Part shown: piece by piece, positions 32,764 through 39,724 of the stretch | Position numbering within the stretch: position 1 is the stretch's first letter | How the letters are laid out: every line of letters begins with the position of its first letter | Assembly: GCA_038061695.1 (NCBI GenBank) | Contig: JBBTYT010000011.1 | Location: forward strand, 1 to 39,724 | DNA: 39,724 nt | Source of the DNA: M10-OD1-4 sp038061695 | Lineage (GTDB): Bacteria; Patescibacteriota; Minisyncoccia; GWC2-36-17; M10-OD1-4 | Direction of reading: 5' to 3' | The notes under the pieces: model-generated | Told to the model about the DNA's origin: nothing | What the model saw: the letters and a program-made list of their open reading frames with translations, nothing else | Databases searched by the model: none | Position numbers and translations under genes: made by a program

Positions 32764-33624
32764 ATGAATTTTTCACAAACAAAAGGATATACAGTGGTTG
32801 AAGTTATGATCTCAGTATTTATTTTGATTTTTTTATCTAGCATTGGAGCTATTTACTATAATAGTACACAAGATGACGCAAGACTCAGTACATCTTCTCA
32901 AAATATAATTTCAGAACTGAATATTGCGCAAAGCAAGACACAAGCATCATATCAAGCATCTTCTTACGGAGTTCATTTTGAAAATAATCAGTATGTATTT
33001 TTTAAGGGATTGATTTATTCTGCGGCTGATATAAATAATATTTTTTATCAACTTCCAAGTAATATTGAGATAGTAAATATATCTTTAGGTGGAGGTGGTT
33101 CAGATATTATTTTTGATAGAATAACAGGCAAAACATTAAATTATGGATCTTTACAAGTGAGAGTGATAAATAATGTGTCAAAATTAAGAAAAATAATTAT
33201 TGAGTCATCAGGCGAAGCAGATGCTTCAAGCACTGTATTAACGCCAAGCGGTACATTAATTTCAGATTCAAGACATGTGCATTTTACTTTCGCTCAAGAT
33301 GTTACAGGCGCTTTGACTTTAGTTTTGGATTTTTTTGATCCGGTATTTACACAGACAATAAACTTTCAAGATTATTTAGATGCCGGCAAGACTTCTTTTT
33401 CTTGGTCTGGCACAGTAAATGTTGGAGGAGTGAATCAGGTTATTCAGATTATTACACATTCACTTACTCCGTCGTCCGCTGAATTTTCTATATTGCGAGA
33501 TTTAAGATATAATACAAAGGCGGTATCTATATCGCTTGATGGGGCAAATTTAATTAATTACTCGGCTTCAGGAATTGTTACTCAGGGATCTTCAGTGAAC
33601 GTTAATCTTCCACAAGCGCAATAA
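32764..33624 (+). CDS. Minor pseudopilin, GspH/FimT-like with extended C-terminal domain, cluster B
   Basis: A 286-aa prepilin. The leader MNFSQTKG precedes the cleavage site and YTVVEVMISVFILIFLSSIG, with Glu at +5 and Tyr at +1. The next part (DARLSTSSQNIISELNIAQSKTQA) matches the GspH/FimT pattern. The protein is about 115 residues longer than its cluster A counterpart; the extra C-terminal half (~160-286) is beta-rich with HVHFTFAQDVTGALTLVLDFF and unrecognised. The extension suggests a larger exposed domain on the minor pilin. It follows pilC after 45 bp and ends 5 bp before the PilV-like gene. Confidence 0.86.
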   Translation: MNFSQTKGYTVVEVMISVFILIFLSSIGAIYYNSTQDDARLSTSSQNIISELNIAQSKTQASYQASSYGVHFENNQYVFFKGLIYSAADINNIFYQLPSNIEIVNISLGGGGSDIIFDRITGKTLNYGSLQVRVINNVSKLRKIIIESSGEADASSTVLTPSGTLISDSRHVHFTFAQDVTGALTLVLDFFDPVFTQTINFQDYLDAGKTSFSWSGTVNVGGVNQVIQIITHSLTPSSAEFSILRDLRYNTKAVSISLDGANLINYSASGIVTQGSSVNVNLPQAQ

Positions 33625-33629
33625 ATAAT

Positions 33630-34115
33630 ATGATTAAAAAAAATAATTTAAATAAAGGGTTTGGACTCGTAGAGATTATAATGGGTGTATCAATAGCAAT
33701 CATTGTTTTTTTGTCTATCGGACAAGTGATGATACTTTCTTTAAAAGTTTCAAGTGATAAGGATTTAAAATTAAGAGCTTTAAATTTAGCAAAGGAGGGC
33801 ATCGAGGTTGTTAGAAATATAAGAGATGATGGTTGGACTTCCCGTATTACAACTCTAACTTCCGGAACTACCTACTATGTTGCAACTTCAACAAATCAGT
33901 GGATATTAACAACTTTAAATCCAGGACTAATAGAAAATAATTTTACAAGAACAGTTACAGTCAGCAATGTTGCAAGAGATGGAAATTTTAATATTGTAAC
34001 ATCAGGAGGCGTGAACGATCCAGGTACAAAAAAGGTTACATCAACAGTTTATTGGAATGGCACAGCAAAGAATATTCAGTTAGTAGCTTATATAGCTAAT
34101 ATATTAAATGATTAA
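33630..34115 (+). CDS. Minor pseudopilin, PilV/GspI-like, cluster B
   Basis: A 161-aa prepilin with NKG^FGLVEIIMGVSIAIIVFLSIG (Glu at +5) and the PilV/GspI segment KLRALNLAKEGIEVVRNIRDDGW. A compact beta-rich domain follows to the end. The final 8 bp overlap the start of the PilW-like gene (34108), so the two are translationally coupled. Shorter than the cluster A counterpart (223 aa). Confidence 0.88.
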   Translation: MIKKNNLNKGFGLVEIIMGVSIAIIVFLSIGQVMILSLKVSSDKDLKLRALNLAKEGIEVVRNIRDDGWTSRITTLTSGTTYYVATSTNQWILTTLNPGLIENNFTRTVTVSNVARDGNFNIVTSGGVNDPGTKKVTSTVYWNGTAKNIQLVAYIANILND

Positions 34116-34658
34116 ACATAGTGTAAATAAAAGAGGATTTTCATTGATAGAAATTCTTGTTTATATTGCAGTTTTGGGTATTATTATAGCTACGGTCGCT
34201 TCTTTTTTATCCGATGTTTTAAAAACTAATAGCAAGTCATCGGCAAAACAAGCTGTTTCAAATAATATTACGCTTGTATCAAATACAATTTCAAATGAAA
34301 TAAGATTTGCAAAAAATATTTATACGCCAACTTCTTTTTTAAATTCTGATTCAGGACAGTTATCTTTGGAGACAGAGTTAAATCCGCCAGTTAATNNNNN
34401 NNNNNTAGCTCCACTTTTGTGGATGTTTTCTTAGATAATGGTGTAGTGTATGAAAAAAGAGAAGGAATTGCAAGTTCAAAAATAACATCAGATAGAGTTT
34501 TTGTAACAAAGTTAAGGTTTGAAAGATATACATCAGCTTCAGGAAATGAGACGATAAGAATTTCTATTAGTGGTAGGATTAATACAACTACAACGAATCA
34601 AGAATATCAATCAACGATTAATTTAACATCAACGGCTTCTTTAAGAGGTAATTATTAA
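34108..34658 (+). CDS. Minor pseudopilin, PilW/GspJ-like, cluster B, interrupted by a 10-N gap
   Basis: One gene broken by N at 34396-34405. The 5' part encodes NKRG^FSLIEILVYIAVLGIII (Glu at +5) and SAKQAVSNNITLVSNTISNEIRFAKN, a PilW/GspJ-type helix. The 3' part, in another frame as written, continues with SSTFVDVFLDNGVVYEKREG and a beta-rich end. For the frame to join, the true gap must be 2 modulo 3 in length (8, 11, 14 and so on), not 10. The protein would be about 183 residues, close to the cluster A PilW-like length of 184. The premature stop at 34434 is an artefact of the gap. Confidence 0.85.
34396..34405. other. Assembly gap, 10 N
   Basis: Short N run inside the PilW-like gene. Its written length breaks the reading frame. 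Confidence 0.95.
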
Positions 34659-34659
34659 T

Positions 34660-36465
34660 ATGCTTATGAATAATAAAAATAAAAATGGATTTGCTGTTCT
34701 AGTTTCTATATTAATAGTCTCTGCTGTTGCCTCTATTTTTGTATCAAGCTTTGCTTCAAATACTGTAAAAAATTCTGATATTGCAAGAAATTATATAAAT
34801 TCTGAAAAGAGTTATTATGCCTCAGAGTCAGGAATAGAAGACTCAATTTATAGAATTAGATCTGGTAATTCTTACTCTTTTTCTAATTCACTTGCAGTTG
34901 GTGATGCTACTACAAATATATCAATATCAGAAAATAATAATATAACCACAATCGTATCTGATGGTAATTCAGGAAATGCTTATAGGAAAGTAAACACTAA
35001 TTTAACTCTTTCGGCTAGCGAGGTTGATTTTTTCTACGGAGTTCAGGTTGGTGATGGTGGATTAGAAATGGATGAAAATGCAGAGATTATTGGAAATATA
35101 CAATCAAATGGCAATGTTTCAGGAGATTCAGGTTCAAAAATATCCGGAGACGCGATAGTTGCCGGTGGTTTAGCTGAAAGCACACAGGCAAGATCAACAG
35201 TTTGTAATACAGATAATTTAGTTGGGCAAGGAGATCCAACAATTGATTATGCTCAAAGTTTTAATATAAATACAAATGATACTCTGGTTAAGGTAAGGCT
35301 ATATATAAAAAAAGTCGGCAATCCAGATAGTAGGAATGTTAGGATAACAACCGATGCTGGCGGTAATCCTGATAATAGTATAGCCCAAGGTGTTTTAGAT
35401 AAAAATTTGGTTACCACATCTTATGGTTGGGTTGATGTGACCATGGATACGCCAGTTCTTTTAAATGCTTCACAAACATATTGGTTGGTATTAGATGCCA
35501 GCAAGAGCGCAAGTAATTACTGGGTCTGGTGTTCTGATTCAAATAATGGATATGGAAACGGTATTGGAAAATATAGTAAAGATTGGGACGGAAATGATCC
35601 TTGGACTCAGATAGTTGGTGATTTAAATTTTAAAACTTATTTTGGGATTCCTTCAGGCATAATTGATGGCATGATTATTTCTGGTGATGCAAGAGCAAAT
35701 ACAATAACAAATAGCAATGTCTGCGGAGATGCTTATTATCAAACTATGGATGCGTCCTCAAATTCTTTTTTAAATACACCAACAAGCCCGACTTGTAATA
35801 TGCCATTGACTAATGGTGTGGGATATCCAAATGCTACTGATCCGGGGGCTTCTCAAATGCCGATATCATCAGCAAACTTTAATCAATGGAAAATTGATGC
35901 TCAGGCGGGAGGAACTATAACAGGAAATTATACTATCAGCTCAAGTCAAAGTCTTGGACCTAAATATATAACCGGAGATCTTTTAATAAATAGTAATAAT
36001 AAGACATTAACTGTAACTGGTACGATATATGTTGCCGGCAGTATAGATATAAGTAATGGTTCAACTATAGTTTGTGCTCCTGCCTATGGAGCAAATAGTT
36101 GTCTTGTTATAGCAGATAGCTGGATTCATATAACAAATAATTCAAATTTTGGAGGGTCTGGTCAGTCTGGAAGCTTTCTTCTTCTCGCAACTACATCAAG
36201 TTGTACAGGAATCGTAGGTCAGACACCTTGCACACATCACGATGGAGCTGTTGATGTCCATAATAATGCTACAGGGGTGATTTTTTATGCATCAGATGGT
36301 ATGATTAATCTGCACAATGGAGTGAATGTTACTCAGGCAACAGCGTATAAATTAAGGATAGATAATAATTCAATTATTACTTATGATATAGGACTTGAGA
36401 ATGCAAGATTTACATCAGGTCCATCAGCAGGCTGGAAGATTTATAATTGGAAAGAGGTTCAATAA
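34660..36465 (+). CDS. PilX/GspK-like minor pilin fused to a large surface domain, cluster B
   Basis: A 601-aa protein. It begins like PilX: a basic leader, NKNG^FAVLVSILIVSAVASIF with no Glu at +5, then YINSEKSYYASESGIEDSIYRIR. After ~120 residues a large beta-rich extracellular part follows. A jelly-roll-like segment (~195-335, with LVKVRLYIKKVGNP and TYWLVLDASKS) resembles carbohydrate-binding-like modules. It is flanked by short repeats (GNIQSNGNVSGD, ISGDAIVAGG, ISGDARANTITN) and a C-terminal helix-like beta region (~430-580) with CTHHDG. At the tip position this would be a built-in adhesin. The cluster A PilX has only 155 residues and no such domain. Function at the tip is inferred. Confidence 0.87.
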   Translation: MLMNNKNKNGFAVLVSILIVSAVASIFVSSFASNTVKNSDIARNYINSEKSYYASESGIEDSIYRIRSGNSYSFSNSLAVGDATTNISISENNNITTIVSDGNSGNAYRKVNTNLTLSASEVDFFYGVQVGDGGLEMDENAEIIGNIQSNGNVSGDSGSKISGDAIVAGGLAESTQARSTVCNTDNLVGQGDPTIDYAQSFNINTNDTLVKVRLYIKKVGNPDSRNVRITTDAGGNPDNSIAQGVLDKNLVTTSYGWVDVTMDTPVLLNASQTYWLVLDASKSASNYWVWCSDSNNGYGNGIGKYSKDWDGNDPWTQIVGDLNFKTYFGIPSGIIDGMIISGDARANTITNSNVCGDAYYQTMDASSNSFLNTPTSPTCNMPLTNGVGYPNATDPGASQMPISSANFNQWKIDAQAGGTITGNYTISSSQSLGPKYITGDLLINSNNKTLTVTGTIYVAGSIDISNGSTIVCAPAYGANSCLVIADSWIHITNNSNFGGSGQSGSFLLLATTSSCTGIVGQTPCTHHDGAVDVHNNATGVIFYASDGMINLHNGVNVTQATAYKLRIDNNSIITYDIGLENARFTSGPSAGWKIYNWKEVQ

Positions 36466-36471
36466 TTACAT

Positions 36472-37572
36472 ATGTTTAAATTTTTATTAAAAAGTTTATA
36501 TAGCGTAGAACAGCAATCATTTGGATTGGATATATCTGATAGATCTGTTAAATTTATTCAACTTAAAAAAGTAAAAGATGGTTTGGATATAACAGCATTC
36601 GGATCTAAAGATATACCAGATGGTATAATAAGTGATGGAGAGATAAAAAATGAAGATGTTCTCGTTGATATTATTAAAGATGTTCTCAGAAATCCTAAAA
36701 AAGGAAAATTAACAACCAAGAATGTTATTTTTTCTATGCCGGAAGAACATTCTTTTTTGAGAGTTTTGCAATTGCCAAATATGAATTACAGTGAAACAGC
36801 CGAGGCAATAAAATGGGAAACCGAGCAAAACATCCCTCTTAGTGTAGATGAGGTATATTTTGACTGGCAAATTATAGAAAGTTCTCAAAATATAAAAAAA
36901 GATCATCAAGATATATTTATATCAGCTATACCAAAGGTTGTAGCAGATCCATACATATCAGTATTAAAGAAAATTGGCTTAATTTCTGTTGCTATGGAGC
37001 CAGAATCAATATCTGTTGTAAGATCTGTAGTGAAGGATTTACGAACAAACTTACCGCTCTTAATAATTGATATAGGTGCTACAACGACCAGTTTTGTAAT
37101 ATTTCATGGTAATGTTCCCGTATTTTCGTCATCCTCTAAGGTTGCGGGTCGCAAAATGATAGATACTCTTATTAAAAATCTTAGTATAGATGAAAAAGAG
37201 GCATTGAGACTTTTCTATGATGTCGGATTTGATAGAACAATAGATGGCAGTGATAAAGTTTCGGAGATGCTTATTCCTTTATTTGATAATATAATAGCTC
37301 AGGCAGAAGGTTATATAGAATTTTATGGCAGTCATTCTGTTGGAGATGATATCGCTAAAAAGAAAAATTTTGAAAAAATAATATTGTCTGGTGGCGTGGC
37401 AAATCTCTACGGAGCCTCAGGATATATAGCTACAAAGTTGGGAATTAAGACAGAGATTGCGAATCCATGGATTAATATTTTGAAGAGTCCTTTAAGAGAA
37501 ATACCAGATCTTTCTTATAGTAAATCTTTAGGTTATACAACGGCTTTGGGACTCGCATTGAGAGGTGTTTAA
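36472..37572 (+). CDS. pilM: Type IV pilus assembly protein PilM, cluster B
   Basis: A 366-aa actin-like cytoplasmic protein. The first phosphate motif is FGLDISDRSVKFIQL, the second is LLIIDIGATTTSFVIF, and the adenosine motif is ILSGGVANLYG, all intact, so nucleotide binding is expected. The segment EAIKWETEQNIP is typical of PilM. It binds the cytoplasmic tail of PilN (coded 22 bp downstream) and connects the motor with the envelope complex. It is the separate equivalent of the front half of the cluster A fusion at 23167. Confidence 0.95.
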   Translation: MFKFLLKSLYSVEQQSFGLDISDRSVKFIQLKKVKDGLDITAFGSKDIPDGIISDGEIKNEDVLVDIIKDVLRNPKKGKLTTKNVIFSMPEEHSFLRVLQLPNMNYSETAEAIKWETEQNIPLSVDEVYFDWQIIESSQNIKKDHQDIFISAIPKVVADPYISVLKKIGLISVAMEPESISVVRSVVKDLRTNLPLLIIDIGATTTSFVIFHGNVPVFSSSSKVAGRKMIDTLIKNLSIDEKEALRLFYDVGFDRTIDGSDKVSEMLIPLFDNIIAQAEGYIEFYGSHSVGDDIAKKKNFEKIILSGGVANLYGASGYIATKLGIKTEIANPWINILKSPLREIPDLSYSKSLGYTTALGLALRGV

Positions 37573-37594
37573 AATATTCTTTAATTTTTAAGAA

Positions 37595-38137
37595 ATGATA
37601 ACAGTTAATTTACTTCCAGAAGAATATAAGAAGGAGTATGCCATTGAGAGATCAAGAAGGTTTTTTGTTTTTGTTTTCTTGTCTCTCTATTGTATTATAA
37701 TTATGTTTTTTGTATTGCTTTTTGGCGCAGGCACTTTTTTAAAGATAGAAACAAAATCTTGGGTTGAAAGAATAGATGCGGAAAAATCAACAGAAAAAAT
37801 TAAGCAAGTCTTGTCTTTGGAAGATGATGTAAAAGTTATAAATAATAAAATAAAAATTATTCAAAGAGCTAGGGGAGAATATTTTAATTTAGCAGATGTC
37901 ATAATAAGCATATCACCGCTTTTTGGCGACGGTATCTATTTAAAAAATCTTACAATAAATGTTGATGAAAAGAAGATAAATATGTCCGGATTTGCTTTGA
38001 CAAGAAATGATGTTTTGGGTTTGGAGGATTTCCTTAGGAAAAATGAATTTGCAAGAGAAGATTCTTTGATTTTTCCAAGATCTAATATTCTGAAGAGCGA
38101 AGATATAGATTTTTCTTTTAATTTTAATTTAAAGTAA
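37595..38137 (+). CDS. pilN: Type IV pilus assembly protein PilN, cluster B
   Basis: A 180-aa bitopic protein. It starts with MITVNLLPEEYKKEY, the classic PilM-binding NLLP tail. One membrane helix (~24-50) follows, then a coiled coil (~55-100) and a ferredoxin-like outside domain (~110-180, GDGIYLKNLTINVDEKKINMSG). It forms the PilM-PilN-PilO alignment complex with its neighbours. The gene runs into pilO after 3 bp. Confidence 0.92.
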   Translation: MITVNLLPEEYKKEYAIERSRRFFVFVFLSLYCIIIMFFVLLFGAGTFLKIETKSWVERIDAEKSTEKIKQVLSLEDDVKVINNKIKIIQRARGEYFNLADVIISISPLFGDGIYLKNLTINVDEKKINMSGFALTRNDVLGLEDFLRKNEFAREDSLIFPRSNILKSEDIDFSFNFNLK

Positions 38138-38140
38138 AAT

Positions 38141-38713
38141 ATGAATTTAACGATTAAAAGAAAATTGTATATCCATTTGACAATTCTTTCTATTATTTTA
38201 ATAGGAATGCTTTTTGTAAGCTGGTTTGCTTTGGGTATTATTAAAAAAAATAGCGAAGAATTGATACAATTTAAAAAAGATTTATTTCAGATTCAGATTA
38301 AAAGGGAGAAAGCGCTTGAGGCTTCAAAAGAATATGATAATTTAAAGCCATTTATAGATGTTGTCAATTCTGCTATGTTATCTAAAAAAGAAGAGCTTAA
38401 ATTTATTGTTTTTATTGAGAGTATAGCAAAGAGGAATATATTAAATCACGAAATTAATATTACAACATCAAGTGATGAAGATAATATAAAAGAGTCAATA
38501 ATAAACTTTCAAGTTAAATTATCAGGAAGTTTTCAGGGTATTTTGAAATTTATAAAAGATATAGAAGATGGTCTATACTATGCTAATATTTCAAATATTG
38601 ATTTAAAAAGAGTTAGCGCAAGCACTGGTAGTCTTGGTAGGAGTAAGTTAGACTATGCTTTAAATGAAGGCGATGTGGAAGTTTCTTTAATTATTAAAGT
38701 TTATTCTTATTGA
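38141..38713 (+). CDS. pilO: Type IV pilus assembly protein PilO, cluster B
   Basis: A 190-aa protein with one membrane helix (~10-33, HLTILSIILIGMLFVSWFAL), a coiled coil (~35-70) and a ferredoxin-like domain (~85-190, with INFQVKLSGSFQGILKFIKDIEDG). This matches PilO/GspM in layout and position. It should heterodimerise with PilN. Followed after 3 bp by the PilP-like gene. Confidence 0.88.
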   Translation: MNLTIKRKLYIHLTILSIILIGMLFVSWFALGIIKKNSEELIQFKKDLFQIQIKREKALEASKEYDNLKPFIDVVNSAMLSKKEELKFIVFIESIAKRNILNHEINITTSSDEDNIKESIINFQVKLSGSFQGILKFIKDIEDGLYYANISNIDLKRVSASTGSLGRSKLDYALNEGDVEVSLIIKVYSY

Positions 38714-38716
38714 GAT

Positions 38717-39082
38717 ATGTTAAAAGATATAAACTTAGAATTAATAAAAAATCAGGCTGATAAATTTATCATGCCATTTTTAGCTTTTTTAAAAAAATAT
38801 GTTGAAGCTTTTTTGATAATGATATTTTTGTTAATGGTTATTTTTTGGGGGTATGTATTCTATATATATGCTTACAATCCTGTTTTTACTGATCCTAAAG
38901 TTGTTGTTACCACATTAAAAGTGAATGATAAAATGCTTAAGATTGTTGTTGACGATGTCAAAGAGAGAGAAAAAAGAAGAGTGACTATTCAGTTAATTGA
39001 TGTTAAAAATCCATTTCAAGATGCAACAGAAAATATAACAAAGATAGAAACTGCAACCTCAACAACATCTGTTATACGATGA
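38717..39082 (+). CDS. PilP-like membrane protein at the end of cluster B
   Basis: A 121-aa protein with one membrane helix (~30-53, YVEAFLIMIFLLMVIFWGYVF) and a ~65-residue outside tail. The tail carries DVKNPFQD, which recalls the N/D-PF motif of PilP-type proteins that join PilN-PilO to a secretin. No secretin gene (pilQ) is present in either cluster, so in this organism the tail must contact something else. In cluster A the same position holds an 82-aa protein lacking this motif. The PilP name is positional and motif-based only. Confidence 0.65.
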   Translation: MLKDINLELIKNQADKFIMPFLAFLKKYVEAFLIMIFLLMVIFWGYVFYIYAYNPVFTDPKVVVTTLKVNDKMLKIVVDDVKEREKRRVTIQLIDVKNPFQDATENITKIETATSTTSVIR

Positions 39083-39135
39083 GTATTTACTAGTGTAGTT
39101 TTGTGTGTTATGCTTTTTAAGCTTCTTTTACTTTG

Positions 39136-39254
39136 AATTACGAAAGACAAAGCTTAAGACTTTCTTCTGTGTGCTCACGCTAATCTGCTAAACAGCAGAT
39201 TAGCTGCGCTTACCGTTAACACGTCAAAAATCTTAAGCTTTGCCTTTCGTAATT
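39136..39254. repeat. ~120-bp imperfect palindrome between cluster B and tRNA-Arg
   Basis: Outer arms 39136-39159 and 39231-39254 match over 23 of 24 bp. A perfect 11-bp inner stem (39179-39189 and 39194-39204) surrounds an AAAC loop, and the part between is weakly complementary. It is far larger than a simple terminator and may be a miniature mobile element, a structured RNA or the cluster B terminator. Confidence 0.85.
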
Positions 39255-39267
39255 TAAGATCTTTTAA

Positions 39268-39342
39268 GTCCTCGTAGTTCAATGGATAGAACACCAGCCT
39301 TCTAAGCTGGTTATGCGGGTTCGATTCCCTCCGAGGACACCA
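39268..39342 (+). tRNA. tRNA-Arg (anticodon UCU), CCA encoded
   Basis: The acceptor GTCCTCG pairs with CGAGGAC, the anticodon stem is CCAGC/GCTGG around CTTCTAA (anticodon TCT), and the T arm is CGGGT TCGATTC CCTCC-like with TTCGATT. Discriminator A is followed by an encoded CCA (39340-39342), unlike the tRNA-Pro gene in this window. It lies between two large palindromes and a GC-rich tract. Confidence 0.96.
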
Positions 39343-39347
39343 ATACA

Positions 39348-39430
39348 GAACTCAACGGCCTTTTCAACACCAAAATGTGGGACGTGTGAAGCGTGTTCCA
39401 CATTTTGGTTTCCAAAAAACCGATGAGTTC
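39348..39430. repeat. ~83-bp imperfect palindrome just after tRNA-Arg
   Basis: Inner arms ACCAAAATGTGG (39369-39380) and CCACATTTTGGT (39398-39409) are perfect. Outer ends GAACTCAACGG (39348-39358) and CCGATGAGTTC (39420-39430) match in 10 of 11. The part between is imperfect. It begins 5 bp after the CCA end and may be a terminator-like or mobile structure. Confidence 0.8.
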
Positions 39431-39642
39431 CCCTAATGGTGTCTCTATTGTACCAAGTTAGAAGAACACGCCAGCCGTGGGGTTTGGGGAGGAATGCGGG
39501 CGGGGATTCGGACTGGGGTTTTCTGAAAATTCGCCACCACAAAAAAATTCTTCATATTGATTTGTTTGAAATTTTGGTGTAACATCAAAGTAGCAACAGA
39601 TAAATGGATACTCCACTATAATGTTAATCTTTTGCTGATGAT
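39431..39642. other. Noncoding stretch with a GC-rich tract (39461-39535)
   Basis: About 210 bp with no gene I can support. 39461-39535 is rich in G on the + strand and clearly more GC-rich than the rest of the AT-rich window. A 36-codon minus-strand frame crosses it, but the residues (Pro/Arg-rich) look like translated GC-rich junk. The remainder is AT-rich upstream DNA of the XRE gene. Confidence 0.6.
39617..39622 (+). promoter_or_regulatory. -10 element of the XRE-type regulator gene
   Basis: A perfect TATAAT 20 bp upstream of the ATG at 39643, start near 39629. The -35 region (CAACAG near 39594) is poor. Confidence 0.5.
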
Positions 39643-39724
39643 ATGTCAACAAGTCAAAATTTAGCAAATAACATAAAGAAATTGCGAGAAGCCAAAGGGC
39701 TTTCGCAAGAGAAGTTAGCGAGAT
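39643..39724 (+). CDS. XRE-family helix-turn-helix regulator, 3' end cut by window
   Basis: The first 27 residues only. NIKKLREAKGLSQEKLA is the classic start of a Cro/C1-type HTH domain (helix 1, turn, and the GLSQEKLA of helix 2). Such regulators are common in prophages, integrated elements and toxin-antitoxin pairs. It comes right after tRNA-Arg and a GC-rich tract, so it may belong to an integrated element that continues outside the window. The rest of the protein and its partner genes cannot be seen. Confidence 0.85.
   Translation, partial: MSTSQNLANNIKKLREAKGLSQEKLAR

Noticed and set aside
39279..39542. 87-aa minus-strand ORF with GGNRTRITSLEG
   Set aside because: It reads the antisense of tRNA-Arg and the GC-rich tract; this peptide is the usual false translation of a tRNA gene.
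39458..39667. 69-aa minus-strand ORF rich in Pro and Ser
   Set aside because: Composition follows the GC-rich tract; no start context or family pattern, and it runs against the promoter of the XRE gene.
1..39724. Recoded UGA as glycine (code 25), known in some CPR lineages
   Set aside because: All major genes are full length with UGA read as stop, and several end in UGA as expected.

Overview
The window is AT-rich, tightly packed and almost entirely coded on the + strand. UGA reads as a normal stop, most genes lack a Shine-Dalgarno sequence, and the gene set (split MacB-type exporter, class I ribonucleotide reductase, UppS, and type IV pilus genes with no secretin) fits a small-genome bacterium of the Candidate Phyla Radiation (Patescibacteria, probably Parcubacteria-like). 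This placement is inferred from gene content and style, not from a phylogenetic marker. Two runs of N (21424-21523 and 34396-34405) show that the window is a scaffold.

Region 1 (1-11159) is mostly housekeeping: an efflux adaptor cut by the window edge with its ABC ATPase and permease; acylphosphatase; undecaprenyl diphosphate synthase; a membrane-anchored protein of unknown role; a secreted M23 peptidase bracketed by strong hairpins and carrying an unusually good ribosome binding site (a likely acquired gene); a 2-Cys peroxiredoxin behind a textbook sigma70-type promoter; and nrdA-nrdB.

Region 2 (11319-25437) is type IV pilus cluster A. In order it holds a lone receiver (REC) protein, a GspG-like pilin, a membrane protein, PilB, PilC, FimT/GspH-like and PilV-like pseudopilins, a 954-aa IPT/FN3 surface protein, a 219-aa membrane-anchored protein, a repeat protein broken by the 100-N gap, PilW-like and PilX-like pseudopilins, a PilM-PilN fusion, PilO, and a short membrane protein.

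Region 3 (25435-29093) holds a third REC protein and a 1024-aa sensor histidine kinase, a shared bidirectional terminator, and tRNA-Pro(UGG) on the - strand.

Region 4 (29173-39082) is pilus cluster B, in nearly the same order as A: REC, PilB, PilC, FimT-like, PilV-like, PilW-like (with the 10-N gap), a PilX-like protein carrying a large surface domain, separate PilM, PilN and PilO, and a PilP-like protein. The clusters differ in informative ways. A has stand-alone adhesin-like genes, a PilM-PilN fusion with degenerate nucleotide-binding motifs, and a PilB with an intact four-cysteine site. B has the surface domain fused to PilX, separate PilM and PilN with intact motifs, and a PilB with a broken four-cysteine site.

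Region 5 (39083-39724) has a ~120-bp imperfect palindrome, tRNA-Arg(UCU) with encoded CCA, a second ~83-bp palindrome, a GC-rich noncoding tract and the start of an XRE-type regulator. This looks like the edge of an integrated or otherwise foreign segment.

The most interesting system is the pair of diverged, REC-led pilus machines around one large sensor kinase, each with a different way of placing a big surface domain, probably at the pilus tip.
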